Shown: positions 36,621-48,234 of the stretch, piece by piece
How positions within the stretch are numbered: the first letter of the stretch is position 1
Layout: each line of letters begins with the position of its first letter
NCBI GenBank assembly: GCA_001795455.1
Contig: MGPB01000033.1
Coordinates: forward strand, 124,001-188,000
Reading direction: 5' to 3'
Length of the DNA: 64,000 nucleotides
DNA from: Curvibacter sp. GWA2_63_95
GTDB taxonomy: Bacteria > Pseudomonadota > Gammaproteobacteria > Burkholderiales > Burkholderiaceae_C
Notes under the pieces: model-generated
What the model saw: only the letters and a program-made list of their open reading frames with translations
Told to the model about the DNA's origin: nothing
The model's database searches: none
Made by a program: the position numbers and the translations under genes

Positions 36621-38921
36621 ATGCCCGCTTCAAAATCTGCCAAGCCTGTCCAGTCCGCCAGCAAGTCCGCCCCGAAGACCGATAAGAAAGCCTCCTCCGT
36701 GCCCGCACCAAAATCCAAAGCCGCCCAGTTAAAAGAGGCTGCCGACGCGCTCCTGGCCGCCGCAGATACGCCCGCCAAGAAAAAAGCTGGCCGTCCAGCC
36801 AAGGCCGCAGCGGCAGAATCCAGCGCCCCAGCCAAGGCCACCACTGGCGCCAAGCGCGGCCGCAAACCCAAGGCTGCCACCGAGTCCAGTGGTGATGACA
36901 TGGACATGTCGGACATCGAAGCCGATTTGGCCGGAGAGCCCGAAGTCGCCGCCGCACCGGGGGAAAAGGTCAAGCCTCTGCGCATGAAGATCAGCAAGGC
37001 AAAAGAACGCGCCTTGATGAAGGAATTCGGCCTGGATGAAACCGTCCTCTCCGAAGAAGACATGGCCAAGCGCCGCGCGCGCCTCAAGGCCCTGATCACA
37101 CTGGGCAAGACCCGCGGCTACCTGACCCACGGCGAAATCTCCGACCACTTGCCCGACAAGCTGGTCGATGCGGAAACGCTGGAAGTGGTGATCTCCATGT
37201 TGAACGACATGGGCGTGGCGGTGTACGAGCAAACGCCGGACGCAGAGACCCTGCTGCTGAACAACAACGTGTCCACCGCAGCCACGGTGGAAGAAGCCGA
37301 AGAGGAAGCGGAAGCTGCCCTGTCTACGGTGGACAGCGAATTCGGCCGCACCACCGACCCCGTGCGCATGTACATGCGCGAAATGGGCACGGTTGAGCTG
37401 CTGACACGCGAAGGCGAAATTGAAATTGCCAAGCGCATCGAAGGCGGCCTGATGGCGATGATGGAAGCGATCTCCGCCTCCCCCGCCACCATCGCGGAAA
37501 TCCTGCGCCTGGGTGAAGACATCCGCGAAGGCAAGGTCGTCATCACCACTATCGTGGACGGCTTCTCCAACCCCAACGAAGCCGACGACTATGTGGCCGA
37601 AGAAGACTTCGACGAATTCGACGAAGCCGACGATGACGACGGCAAGGGCGGCTCCAAGGCACTGACCAAGAAGCTCGAAGAGTTGAAGAAGCAAGCGCTG
37701 GAGCGCTTCGACAAGATGCGCGAGCTCTTTGAGAAGGTGCACAAGGTATACGACAAGGAAGGCTACGGCACTCCCGCCTACGTAAAGGCGCAAACGGCCC
37801 TGAGCGAAGAGCTCATGACCATCCGTTTCACCGCCAAGGCGATTGAAAAGCTGTGCGACATGGTGCGCAGCCAGGTCGACGATGTGCGCAAGAAGGAACG
37901 CGAGCTGCGTCGCATCATTGTGGACAAGTGCGGCTACCCGCAAGAACACTTCATTGCCGATTTCAGCGGTCGCGACAAAGCGGGCAACAAGGTGGCTTCC
38001 AACTTGCTGAACCTCAAGTGGATCGAGAAGCAGGCCGCCTCTGGCAAGCCCTGGGCAGCCGTCATGGGCCGCAACATTCCGCCGGTGCAAGACCTGCAGC
38101 AAAAGCTGATGGATCTGCAAGCCCAGGTGGTGGTGCCCTTGGACCAGCTGAAAGACATCAACAAGCGCATGAACGAAGGCGAGTACTCGTCGCGTGCAGC
38201 CAAGAAGGAAATGATCGAGGCCAACTTGCGCCTCGTGATCTCCATTGCAAAGAAGTACACCAACCGCGGCCTGCAGTTCCTGGACCTGATCCAGGAAGGC
38301 AACATCGGCCTGATGAAGGCAGTGGACAAGTTTGAATACCGCCGCGGCTACAAGTTCTCGACCTACGCCACTTGGTGGATCCGCCAGGCCATCACGCGCT
38401 CCATCGCGGACCAGGCACGCACCATCCGGATTCCGGTGCACATGATCGAAACCATCAACAAGATGAACCGCATCAGCCGTCAGCACCTGCAGGAGTTTGG
38501 CTTTGAGCCCGATGCCTCGGTATTGGCCGCAAAGATGGAAATTCCGGAAGACAAGATCCGCAAGATCATGAAGATCGCCAAAGAGCCGATCTCCATGGAA
38601 ACGCCGATCGGTGACGATGACGACAGCCACTTGGGCGACTTCATCGAGGACAGCGCCAACACCGCGCCCATGGAAGCCGCCATGCAAGCCGGCTTGCGTG
38701 ATGTGGTCAAGGACATCCTCGACAGCTTGACGCCGCGCGAAGCCAAGGTGCTGCGCATGCGCTTCGGTATCGAAATGACCTCTGACCACACGCTGGAGGA
38801 GGTGGGCAAGCAGTTCGACGTGACCCGCGAACGCATCCGCCAAATCGAAGCCAAGGCGCTGCGCAAGCTCAAGCACCCCAGCCGCTCGGACAAGCTGCGC
38901 AGCTTCACCGACACGCTGTAA
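36621..38921 (+). CDS. rpoD: RNA polymerase sigma-70 factor RpoD with Lys/Ala-rich N-terminal extension
   Basis: [106 protein letters not shown]. Confidence 0.98.
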   Translation: MPASKSAKPVQSASKSAPKTDKKASSVPAPKSKAAQLKEAADALLAAADTPAKKKAGRPAKAAAAESSAPAKATTGAKRGRKPKAATESSGDDMDMSDIEADLAGEPEVAAAPGEKVKPLRMKISKAKERALMKEFGLDETVLSEEDMAKRRARLKALITLGKTRGYLTHGEISDHLPDKLVDAETLEVVISMLNDMGVAVYEQTPDAETLLLNNNVSTAATVEEAEEEAEAALSTVDSEFGRTTDPVRMYMREMGTVELLTREGEIEIAKRIEGGLMAMMEAISASPATIAEILRLGEDIREGKVVITTIVDGFSNPNEADDYVAEEDFDEFDEADDDDGKGGSKALTKKLEELKKQALERFDKMRELFEKVHKVYDKEGYGTPAYVKAQTALSEELMTIRFTAKAIEKLCDMVRSQVDDVRKKERELRRIIVDKCGYPQEHFIADFSGRDKAGNKVASNLLNLKWIEKQAASGKPWAAVMGRNIPPVQDLQQKLMDLQAQVVVPLDQLKDINKRMNEGEYSSRAAKKEMIEANLRLVISIAKKYTNRGLQFLDLIQEGNIGLMKAVDKFEYRRGYKFSTYATWWIRQAITRSIADQARTIRIPVHMIETINKMNRISRQHLQEFGFEPDASVLAAKMEIPEDKIRKIMKIAKEPISMETPIGDDDDSHLGDFIEDSANTAPMEAAMQAGLRDVVKDILDSLTPREAKVLRMRFGIEMTSDHTLEEVGKQFDVTRERIRQIEAKALRKLKHPSRSDKLRSFTDTL

Positions 38922-38947
38922 AGCCATCCGGCTTTTGCAAGCCATTT

Positions 38948-38991
38948 AGCGCCCCAGCCCACATGGAATGTGCGCGGGGCGCTATTTTTTT
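38948..38991 (+). terminator. Rho-independent terminator after rpoD, formed by a diverged copy of the dispersed repeat
   Basis: AGCGCCCC...GGGGCGCT with inner CACAT-GGA-ATGTG, followed by ATTTTTTTT. Confidence 0.82.
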
Positions 38992-39018
38992 GATAGTAGA
39001 TAAATCTGTATTGCTCCC

Positions 39019-39861
39019 ATGGCCAACGAACAAGCGTACCGACTCGCCGGTGTGATGGGATGGCCCGTCGCCCACTCCCGCTCGCCCCTCCTGCACAACC
39101 ACTGGATTGCCGAGCACGGCCTGCGCGGCGCCTACGTGCTGCTGCCGGTGCAACCCGAGAAGATTGAACAGGCCCTGCGTGCCCTGCCCGTGCTGGGCTT
39201 TGCCGGTTGCAACCTGACGATCCCGCACAAGGTGGCCGCCATGGCCATCGTAGACCATCTGGAACCGCTGGCGCAGCGCATTGGTGCGGCCAACACCATC
39301 GTCGTCGGGGCAGACGGAGCGCTCACCGGCCGCAACACTGACGCCTATGGCTTTATCCAGAGTCTGCGCGATGCGCAACCCGGCTGGCGCGCCGATGCGG
39401 GCCCTGCCTGCGTAGTGGGTGCCGGTGGCGCGGCGCGCGCCGTTATGGCGGGACTGCTGGACGAAGGGGCTAGCGAAATTCGCCTGAGCAACCGCAGTGA
39501 TGCCAAGGCGATGGACATGGCCCAGGAGTTTGGCCCACGGGTGCGTGCAGTACCCTGGGCAGAACGCCATGCAGCGCTGGAAGGCGTTGCCCTGCTGGTG
39601 AACACCACCAACCAGGGAATGCACGGTCAAGAGGCACTGGATTTGCGACTGGACGTACTACCCGCCACCGCGCTGGTGTCGGACATCGTTTATGTTCCCT
39701 TGGAAACGCCGTTGCTGGTGGCAGCCAAAGCCCGGGGGAACGCCACCGTCAACGGTCTGGGCATGCTACTCAACCAGGCACGCCCGGCGTTTGAAGCATG
39801 GTTTGGTCCGCTACCAGCCATCTCCCCCACCCTGATGGAGAAGGTACTGGCCAGCTTTTAG
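39019..39861 (+). CDS. aroE: Shikimate dehydrogenase (biosynthetic)
   Basis: YRLAGVMGWPVAHSRSPLLHNHWIAEHGL; GCNLTIPHKVAA; GAANTIVVGADGALTGRNTDAYGF; VVGAGGAARAV. Confidence 0.94.
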   Translation: MANEQAYRLAGVMGWPVAHSRSPLLHNHWIAEHGLRGAYVLLPVQPEKIEQALRALPVLGFAGCNLTIPHKVAAMAIVDHLEPLAQRIGAANTIVVGADGALTGRNTDAYGFIQSLRDAQPGWRADAGPACVVGAGGAARAVMAGLLDEGASEIRLSNRSDAKAMDMAQEFGPRVRAVPWAERHAALEGVALLVNTTNQGMHGQEALDLRLDVLPATALVSDIVYVPLETPLLVAAKARGNATVNGLGMLLNQARPAFEAWFGPLPAISPTLMEKVLASF

Positions 39862-39864
39862 GGC

Positions 39865-40146
39865 CTAGCGGGGGGACTTGGGAGCGCGTTCCTGTACAAA
39901 ACCAAAGGCGAACTGCAACACTTCTTCGAGCGAGAGCTCAATGGCATGGCGCTCCTGCTCCGTCAGGTAGAACATCATGTCCACATCGTGGCGTACATAG
40001 CGCGCGGGCAGGCGGTTCAGCGCCACGCACGCCACATCGGCCAGCATGTCGTTGCTGAAATCGGGAAACGCCTGGGCCCGGCGTACCACCTCCTCGAACA
40101 CCAGGCGTTCGTAATAGTTGTGGACTTGTTCGAAATTGAAATTCAT
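39865..40146 (-). CDS. ComFB-family (late competence development) protein
   Basis: MNFNFEQVHNYYERLVFEEVVRRAQAFPDFSNDMLADVACVALNRLPARYVRHDVDMMFYLTEQER. Confidence 0.8.
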   Translation of the reverse strand: MNFNFEQVHNYYERLVFEEVVRRAQAFPDFSNDMLADVACVALNRLPARYVRHDVDMMFYLTEQERHAIELSLEEVLQFAFGFVQERAPKSPR

Positions 40147-40403
40147 GACGGTCTCCGCAAGATGCTCACCCCAGAGGGGGTCTTGCCAAGAACGTTAGCA
40201 CCTCCCCTGCGCACTGGCAAGGGCTGCAAGACTGCCCGGACGGCACAACAATAGTGGCGTTTTTAGGAGGGATTGCCCGAAAAACATGCGTCACCAGCTA
40301 TGAAACTTGTAGCAGCCGAAAATCTGCGCTATAGTTTCCGCTCATTTCAGCGGTTGCGGCCCCACGGGCGCAATCTGTTACGGTACAGACAAAGGGCAAG
40401 GTA

Positions 40404-40715
40404 ATGAGTGCAAAAGAATCGATCGCAGTGGGACAACTGTTGGGATTGCTGGAATCCCGGTATGCGATTCGCGTTTTGTGGGCCTTGCGCGACGGCCATG
40501 CACAAACCTTCCGCCTGCTGCAGGACAGCGTGGGCGGTATCACCCCCAACACCCTGAACACCCGGATCAAGGAATTGCGCGAAGCCGGCCTGCTGACGCA
40601 CGGCAGTGACGGCTATGTAGTCACCGCCGCCGGCGCCGACCTGCTCAAACGCCTGGGCGACCTGCAGGCGTTTGCCGTCAAGTGGTCCACCAGCCTGGCC
40701 AAAAAGGCCAAGTAA
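40404..40715 (+). CDS. Winged-helix HxlR-like transcriptional regulator
   Basis: LLESRYAIRVLWALRDGHAQTFRLLQDSVGGITPNTLNTRIKELREAGLL. Confidence 0.78.
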   Translation: MSAKESIAVGQLLGLLESRYAIRVLWALRDGHAQTFRLLQDSVGGITPNTLNTRIKELREAGLLTHGSDGYVVTAAGADLLKRLGDLQAFAVKWSTSLAKKAK

Positions 40716-40751
40716 ACCGGGTCGGCAGAAGCCGACGGCAAGTACCCACCA

Positions 40752-40777
40752 GACAGGCTTGGCCTGTCTTTTTTTCG
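40752..40777 (+). terminator. Rho-independent terminator
   Basis: AGACAGGC-TTG-GCCTGTCT followed by T-tract. Confidence 0.9.
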
Positions 40778-40795
40778 TCTGCGGCATAATTTAGG

Positions 40796-40856
40796 GCTTT
40801 TCTGCCCTCCAGCGCACGTCCCATGTGCGCCAGCAGCTACTCTTTTTATAGCAAAC
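40796..40856 (-). repeat. Dispersed repeat, diverged copy H (intergenic, upstream of FKBP gene)
   Basis: Minus strand TTTGCTATAAAAAGAGTAGCTGCTGGCGCACATGGGACGTGCGCTGGAGGGCAGA. Confidence 0.65.
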
Positions 40857-40868
40857 AAGGAACTCCCC

Positions 40869-41222
40869 ATGCAAACCACCGCCAGCGGCCTGCAATTTGA
40901 AGACACCACCGAAGGCACCGGTGCTGTGGCCACCAAAGGCCAGAGCGTGACCGTGCATTACACCGGTTGGCTCTACAACGACGGCGTCCAGGGCGCCAAG
41001 TTCGACTCCAGCAAAGACCGCAATGACCCCTTTGTGTTCAGCTTGGGCGCCGGTATGGTGATCCGCGGCTGGGACGAAGGCGTAGCCGGTATGAAAGTGG
41101 GCGGTGCCCGCACCCTGATCATCCCCGCCGCACTGGGCTACGGCGCCCGCGGCGCCGGTGGTGTGATTCCGCCCAATGCCACACTCAAGTTTGATGTGGA
41201 ATTGCTCGGCGTATCGGGCTAA
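40869..41222 (+). CDS. FKBP-type peptidyl-prolyl cis-trans isomerase
   Basis: GQSVTVHYTGWLYNDGVQGAKFDSSKDRNDPFVFSLGAGMVIRGWDEGVAGMKVGGARTLIIPAALGYG. Confidence 0.95.
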   Translation: MQTTASGLQFEDTTEGTGAVATKGQSVTVHYTGWLYNDGVQGAKFDSSKDRNDPFVFSLGAGMVIRGWDEGVAGMKVGGARTLIIPAALGYGARGAGGVIPPNATLKFDVELLGVSG

Positions 41223-41289
41223 AGCCCCTTGAAACTGCGCCCCGGGACACCAACTGGGGCGCAAACCCGCCTAACTTCGATCCAAACGC

Positions 41290-41853
41290 ATGTCTGACAC
41301 TTCCTCCTCCCCTACCCCCAACCCCACGGCCGCCAACTACCAGAGCACCGAGGAGATGGTTGCAGCCCAGGCCGCCAACGAGGCGGATGCCCTGACCCAG
41401 GCGCAAGCCGAACTGGCCACCTTGCAAGCCAAGAGCAGCGAGCTGGCCGACCAATTCCTGCGCGCCAAGGCCGAGGCCGAAAACGCCCGCCGCCGCGCCG
41501 AAGACGAAATCTCCAAAGCCCGCAAGTTTGCCGTCGAGTCGTTCGCCGAAAGCTTGCTGCCCGTGGCGGACAGCCTGGAAGCCGGACTGGTGATCAAGGA
41601 CGCCACGCCCGAGCAAATCCGCGAAGGCGCCCAAGCCACCCTGCGCCAGTTGGTGGCTGCGCTGGAGCGCAACAAGGTGATTGCCATTGCACCCGCTGCG
41701 GGCACCAAGTTTGACCCACACCAGCACCAGGCGATCAGCGTGGTACCTGCAGACCAGGAAGCCAACACCGTGGTCAGCGTACTGCAAAAAGGCTATTCGA
41801 TCGCCGACCGCGTGCTGCGCCCGGCACTGGTGACCGTGGCCGCTGCGAAATAA
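41290..41853 (+). CDS. grpE: Nucleotide exchange factor GrpE
   Basis: [44 protein letters not shown]; upstream of dnaK/dnaJ. Confidence 0.94.
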   Translation: MSDTSSSPTPNPTAANYQSTEEMVAAQAANEADALTQAQAELATLQAKSSELADQFLRAKAEAENARRRAEDEISKARKFAVESFAESLLPVADSLEAGLVIKDATPEQIREGAQATLRQLVAALERNKVIAIAPAAGTKFDPHQHQAISVVPADQEANTVVSVLQKGYSIADRVLRPALVTVAAAK

Positions 41854-41886
41854 AGCAAGCACCCTAAAAAATACCACTTTAAGGAA

Positions 41887-41930
41887 TGTGGGCTCTTGAA
41901 AGCCAGACAGTAGCCCACACCTTATCCACA
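41887..41930 (+). promoter_or_regulatory. Candidate heat-shock (sigma-32-like) promoter for dnaK within an inverted repeat
   Basis: CTTGAAA (41895-41901), 12-nt spacer, CCCACACCTTA; flanked by TGTGGGCT (41887-41894) and AGCCCACA (41912-41919). Confidence 0.5.
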
Positions 41931-41960
41931 TCTGAATTTTTAAGTTAGCAGGAGTAAATC

Positions 41961-43904
<1,944 letters not shown>

Positions 43905-43931
43905 TTGCGCTGACACGCGCAGCTGAAAGAT

Positions 43932-43970
43932 GCCGCGTTGAACGCCAGTTGGGGTTCAACGCGGCTTTTC
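43932..43970 (+). terminator. Rho-independent terminator or attenuator between dnaK and dnaJ
   Basis: GCCGCGTTGAAC...GTTCAACGCGGC followed by TTTTCTGTT. Confidence 0.85.
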
Positions 43971-43996
43971 TGTTGTAAACGGGCACAGAGACACAC

Positions 43997-45133
43997 ATGG
44001 CCAAACGAGACTATTACGAAATTCTGGGCGTTTCCAAAACCGCTTCGGAAGAAGAGATCAAAAAGGCCTATCGCAAGCTGGCGATGAAGCACCACCCTGA
44101 CCGCAACCAGGGTGATGCGGCCAAGGCCGCCGAAGAGAAGTTCAAGGAAGGCAAAGAAGCCTACGAGATGCTGTCGGACGCGCAGAAACGCGCCGCCTAC
44201 GACCAGTACGGCCACGCCGGCGTGGATCCCAACCGCGGTGGCGGTGGGGGCGGCGAAGGCTACGGCGGGTTTGCCGAGGCCTTTGGCGACATTTTCGGCG
44301 ACATGTTCGGCCAGCAGCGTGGCGGCGGTGCGCGCGGAGGTCGCCAGGTCTACCGTGGCAGCGACCTGAGCTACGCCATGGAAGTGACACTGGAAGAAGC
44401 CGCCCGCGGCAAAGATGCGCAAATCCGAATTCCCAGCTGGGACAGCTGCGACACCTGCAAAGGCAGTGGTGCCAAGCCCGGCACCCAGGTCAAAACCTGC
44501 GGCACCTGCAATGGCGCTGGCACCGTGCAAATGCGCCAGGGCTTCTTCAGCGTGCAGCAAAACTGCCCCACCTGCCGCGGCAATGGCAAGGTCATCCCCG
44601 AACCCTGCACTGCCTGCAGCGGCCAGGGCAAGATCAAACGCCAGAAGACGCTGGAAGTCAAAATCCCCGCAGGTATCGACGGTGGCATGCGCATCCGCAG
44701 CGCGGGCAATGGTGAACCGGGCACCAATGGTGGTCCCCCTGGCGACCTGTACATCGAGATTCGCCTGAAGAAACACGACATCTTTGAGCGCGATGGTGAC
44801 GACCTGCATTGCTCGGTGCCCATCAGCATCGTCACAGCCTCGCTGGGCGGTGAAATTGATGTGCCCACGCTGGCCGGCAAAGCTGCCATCGACATTCCCG
44901 AAGGCACCCAGACCGGCAAACAGTTCCGCCTGCGCGGCAAAGGCATCAAGGGCGTGCGCTCCAGCTACCCCGGCGACCTGTACTGCCACATTGCGGTGGA
45001 AACCCCGGTCAAACTCAGCGAGCACCAGCGAAAGTTGCTCAAGGAGCTGGACGAGTCCTTCAAGAAAGGCGGCAGCAAACACTCACCCTCGGGTGACAGC
45101 TGGACCGATCGCTTGAAGAGCTTCTTTAGCTGA
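43997..45133 (+). CDS. dnaJ: Chaperone DnaJ (Hsp40)
   Basis: J-domain [17 protein letters not shown]-rich linker; four CxxCxGxG-like zinc motifs. Confidence 0.98.
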   Translation: MAKRDYYEILGVSKTASEEEIKKAYRKLAMKHHPDRNQGDAAKAAEEKFKEGKEAYEMLSDAQKRAAYDQYGHAGVDPNRGGGGGGEGYGGFAEAFGDIFGDMFGQQRGGGARGGRQVYRGSDLSYAMEVTLEEAARGKDAQIRIPSWDSCDTCKGSGAKPGTQVKTCGTCNGAGTVQMRQGFFSVQQNCPTCRGNGKVIPEPCTACSGQGKIKRQKTLEVKIPAGIDGGMRIRSAGNGEPGTNGGPPGDLYIEIRLKKHDIFERDGDDLHCSVPISIVTASLGGEIDVPTLAGKAAIDIPEGTQTGKQFRLRGKGIKGVRSSYPGDLYCHIAVETPVKLSEHQRKLLKELDESFKKGGSKHSPSGDSWTDRLKSFFS

Positions 45134-45173
45134 TACAGGTCAAGAAAATCGGGACATCTCCGTCCCTTCTGCA

Positions 45174-45210
45174 AGCCGCTCGGTCTATAAACGACCCAGC
45201 GGCTTTTTTT
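45174..45210 (+). terminator. Rho-independent terminator after dnaJ
   Basis: AGCCGCT...AGCGGCT followed by TTTTTT. Confidence 0.8.
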
Positions 45211-45222
45211 CTGGAGGACTCC

Positions 45223-46587
45223 ATGGGCGTTTCCATCACCTTTCTCGGCGCAGCGGGCACGGTCACCGGCTCCAAATACCTGGTACGGCACGGCGACCAG
45301 TGCCTGCTGGTGGACTGCGGCCTATTCCAGGGCTACAAGCCGCTGCGCCTGCGCAACTGGGCGCCCTTGCCCATCGTCCCCGACCAAGTGGATGCGGTAT
45401 TGCTTACCCATGCCCACCTGGACCACAGTGGCTACCTGCCGCTGCTGGCCAAAGAAGGCTACCGCGGGCCAATTTACGCCTCAACCGGCACGCGTGATTT
45501 GTGCCGGGTGCTGCTGCCCGATAGCGGCCATATCCAGGAAGAAGATGCCGCCTTTGCCAACCGCCATGGCTTCTCCAAACACTCGCCCGCGCTGCCGCTC
45601 TACACCCGTCAGGATGCGTTGGACTGCCTGCCACTGATCAAGACCGTACACCACGGAAGTACGTTCCAGCCGCTTCCCAACTGGCGCGCCACCTTCCAGC
45701 CTGCCGGCCATATCCTGGGCGCCTCCAGCATCCTGCTGGAGGTAGCGGGCCGCCGCATTCTGTTCTCGGGTGATCTGGGCCGACCCGATGACTCCCTGAT
45801 GAATCCACCGGCCCCCGCACCGCAGGCGGACACGGTGCTGATCGAATCCACCTACGGAGACCGCACCCACCCCCAGGACAATCTGCTGGCCGAACTGGGG
45901 CCTGCGCTACAGCGCCTGGCGGCGCGCGGGGGTGTGGCTGTGGTACCCGTCTTTGCGGTCGGTCGCGCACAGGCCCTGCTGCATGCCATTGCCCAGCTCA
46001 AGGCCCAAGGCACCTTGCCCCACGGGCTGCCGGTATTTCTGGACAGCCCCATGGCGGTGCACACCACCCATCTGTTTGAACAGCATCCCGGAGAGCACCG
46101 CCTGAGCCGCGACGCGGTGCATGCCATGACCCATGCGGCCACCATGGTCAACAGCACCGACGAGTCCAAAGCGCTGGCCGCACGCCACGGCCCCATGGTG
46201 ATTCTGTCGGCCAGTGGCATGGCCACCGGAGGTCGGGTGTTGCACCACTTGGCCCACCACGCGGGCAACCACCGCAACATGGTCATCCTCACGGGCTACC
46301 AATCGCCCGGCACGCGCGGCGCCACGCTGGCCAGCGGTGCCCACAGCGTGCGCATCCATGGCCGCGAGGTGGAGGTGCACGCCGAAATCGTGCAGCTGGA
46401 ATCGGCTTCGGCCCACGCCGATGCCAACCAGCTGCTGGACTGGCTGCGTAGCAGCCCGAGTCGGCCAGACCAGGTCTATGTGGTGCATGGCGACATGGAA
46501 GCTGCAGACACTTTGCGCGGACGCATCGAACACGAACTGCACTGGCGCGCGCTCGTGCCTGAGCATGGCTCTACCTGGCCCTGCTGA
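45223..46587 (+). CDS. Metallo-beta-lactamase fold RNA exonuclease (beta-CASP family)
   Basis: LLTHAHLDHSGYLPLL; IESTYGDRTH; VFAVGRAQALLHAI; GMATGGRVLHHLAHH; ESASAHADANQLLDW. Confidence 0.9.
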   Translation: MGVSITFLGAAGTVTGSKYLVRHGDQCLLVDCGLFQGYKPLRLRNWAPLPIVPDQVDAVLLTHAHLDHSGYLPLLAKEGYRGPIYASTGTRDLCRVLLPDSGHIQEEDAAFANRHGFSKHSPALPLYTRQDALDCLPLIKTVHHGSTFQPLPNWRATFQPAGHILGASSILLEVAGRRILFSGDLGRPDDSLMNPPAPAPQADTVLIESTYGDRTHPQDNLLAELGPALQRLAARGGVAVVPVFAVGRAQALLHAIAQLKAQGTLPHGLPVFLDSPMAVHTTHLFEQHPGEHRLSRDAVHAMTHAATMVNSTDESKALAARHGPMVILSASGMATGGRVLHHLAHHAGNHRNMVILTGYQSPGTRGATLASGAHSVRIHGREVEVHAEIVQLESASAHADANQLLDWLRSSPSRPDQVYVVHGDMEAADTLRGRIEHELHWRALVPEHGSTWPC

Positions 46588-46625
46588 AGCCCACACACCG
46601 CCCTGCCCCAAGGCACAATTGCACG

Positions 46626-47576
46626 ATGTCTCCCACCCGCTACCTGACCGCTGCGTTTTACAAATTTGTCGACCTGCCCGACTACGCCGAGCGCAAGCCA
46701 GCGCTGCTGGCATTGTGCGAGGCGCACAAGGTCAAGGGCCTGATTTTGCTGGCCCGTGAGGGTATCAACAGCACCATCGCCGGGGCGCCCGACGATGTAC
46801 ATGCCGTCCTCGCCTACTTGCGGGCTGACCCGCTGCTGGCCGATTTGCAGCACAAGGAATCGTTTGCCAGCAAGGCGCCGTTCTACCGCATGAAAGTACG
46901 CCTCAAGAAGGAAATCGTCACCATGCAGGTGGATGGCATCAGCCCCACGCAGATGGCGGGCACCTACGTCAAACCCGAAGACTGGAATGCGCTGATCTCC
47001 GATCCCGAGGTGGTGGTGGTGGACACCCGCAACGACTACGAGGTGGACATTGGCACCTTCAGCGGTGCCATCAATCCCCACATCAAGACGTTTGCCGAAC
47101 TGCCCGGATGGGTGCAGCAATCCGAGCGGCTACGTCCTCAAGATGGCAAAAAACCGAAAGTCGCGATGTTTTGCACCGGCGGCATCCGCTGCGAAAAATC
47201 CACCGCCTACATGCGGGCACAGGGCTACGACGAGGTCTACCACCTCGAAGGCGGCATCCTCAAGTATCTGGAAACCGTCCCCCCGGCAAAGAGTTTGTGG
47301 CAAGGTGAGTGCTTTGTCTTTGATGAGCGCGTGTCCGTGGGGCACGGCCTGGTGCCCGGCCAGCACGGCTTGTGCCGGGCCTGCCGCCAGCCGCTGGAAG
47401 ATGGCGCCACCGCATCGCCCCTGTTTGAGGCCGGCGTCAGCTGCCCGCGCTGCCACGCCACCACCAGCGACACCCAGAAAGCCAGTGCCCGCGAACGCCA
47501 ACGCCAGTGGGAGTTGGCCAAAACGCGCCAGCAGGTGCACATAGGCGCCGTGCTGCCCAAGCCAGTGACCGGCTGA
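46626..47576 (+). CDS. trhO: Rhodanese-related tRNA uridine hydroxylase TrhO (YceA family)
   Basis: AREGINSTIAG; VVDTRNDYEVDIGTFSGAINP; VAMFCTGGIRCEKSTAYM. Confidence 0.92.
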   Translation: MSPTRYLTAAFYKFVDLPDYAERKPALLALCEAHKVKGLILLAREGINSTIAGAPDDVHAVLAYLRADPLLADLQHKESFASKAPFYRMKVRLKKEIVTMQVDGISPTQMAGTYVKPEDWNALISDPEVVVVDTRNDYEVDIGTFSGAINPHIKTFAELPGWVQQSERLRPQDGKKPKVAMFCTGGIRCEKSTAYMRAQGYDEVYHLEGGILKYLETVPPAKSLWQGECFVFDERVSVGHGLVPGQHGLCRACRQPLEDGATASPLFEAGVSCPRCHATTSDTQKASARERQRQWELAKTRQQVHIGAVLPKPVTG

Positions 47577-47583
47577 GGTCCGC

Positions 47584-48234
47584 ATGCCACTGCCGGTGCT
47601 GTATTCGTTCCGGCGTTGCCCCTACGCCATGCGGGCCCGCATGGCGGTGGCAGTGAGCCAGCAACCCTGTGAGCTGCGCGAGGTGGTGTTGGCCCACAAA
47701 CCGGCAGAACTGCTGCTGGCATCCCCCAAAGGCACGGTACCGGTCCTGGTGCTGGTTGATGGCACGGTCATCGACCAAAGCCTGGACATCATGCGCTGGG
47801 CCTTGCAGGCCCGTGATCCGGAACACTGGCTGCCCCGCACCGAGACCCAGTGGGAGCGCACGCACGCCTGGATTGCCGAAAACGACGGTCCTTTCAAACA
47901 CGCGCTGGACCGTTACAAATACCCCCACCGCTACGCCCTGCCCGACGGACGGGCCCACCGGGCTGCAGGTGCCGTGTTTTTGCAAACCCTCAACGCGACA
48001 TTGGTGGCACAAGCCTTTCTCTCGGGCCCGCACTTTGGTTTGGCCGATGCTGCCTTGGCCCCCTTTGTGCGCCAGTTTTCGCACACTGATGCGCTGTGGT
48101 TTGCCCAGCAGGACTGGCCCGCATTGCAAGCCTGGCTGGTGCAGTTCGAGCAATCCACAAGCTACCTGAGCACCATGGACAAACAACCCGCGTGGGCACC
48201 TGGGCAGGCCACAGTGATTTTTCCACCCCCTTGA
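47584..48234 (+). CDS. Glutathione S-transferase-like protein
   Basis: MPLPVLYSFRRCPYAMRARMAV CPYA motif; ASPKGTVPVLVLVDGTVIDQSLDIMRWAL. Confidence 0.85.
   Translation: MPLPVLYSFRRCPYAMRARMAVAVSQQPCELREVVLAHKPAELLLASPKGTVPVLVLVDGTVIDQSLDIMRWALQARDPEHWLPRTETQWERTHAWIAENDGPFKHALDRYKYPHRYALPDGRAHRAAGAVFLQTLNATLVAQAFLSGPHFGLADAALAPFVRQFSHTDALWFAQQDWPALQAWLVQFEQSTSYLSTMDKQPAWAPGQATVIFPPP

Noticed and set aside
36729-38945. 738-aa minus-strand ORF antisense to rpoD
   Set aside because: Shadow ORF from GC-rich third-position bias; low-complexity His/Gly/Leu/Val-rich translation, no recognisable domain, fully overlaps a certain gene.
39462-39500. GGGGCTAGCGAAATTCG in aroE as another copy of the dispersed repeat
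   Set aside because: Only the short GGGGCTAGCG block matches; the ATAGCTGCTTGCGCA core is absent, so chance similarity is likely.
40290-40340. CCAGCTATGAAACTTGTAGCAGCC upstream of the HxlR-like gene as a repeat copy
   Set aside because: Spacing and core do not match the family consensus.
41237-41262. GCGCCCC...GGGGCGC hairpin between FKBP and grpE as a terminator
   Set aside because: Good stem but no downstream T-tract; function cannot be assigned.
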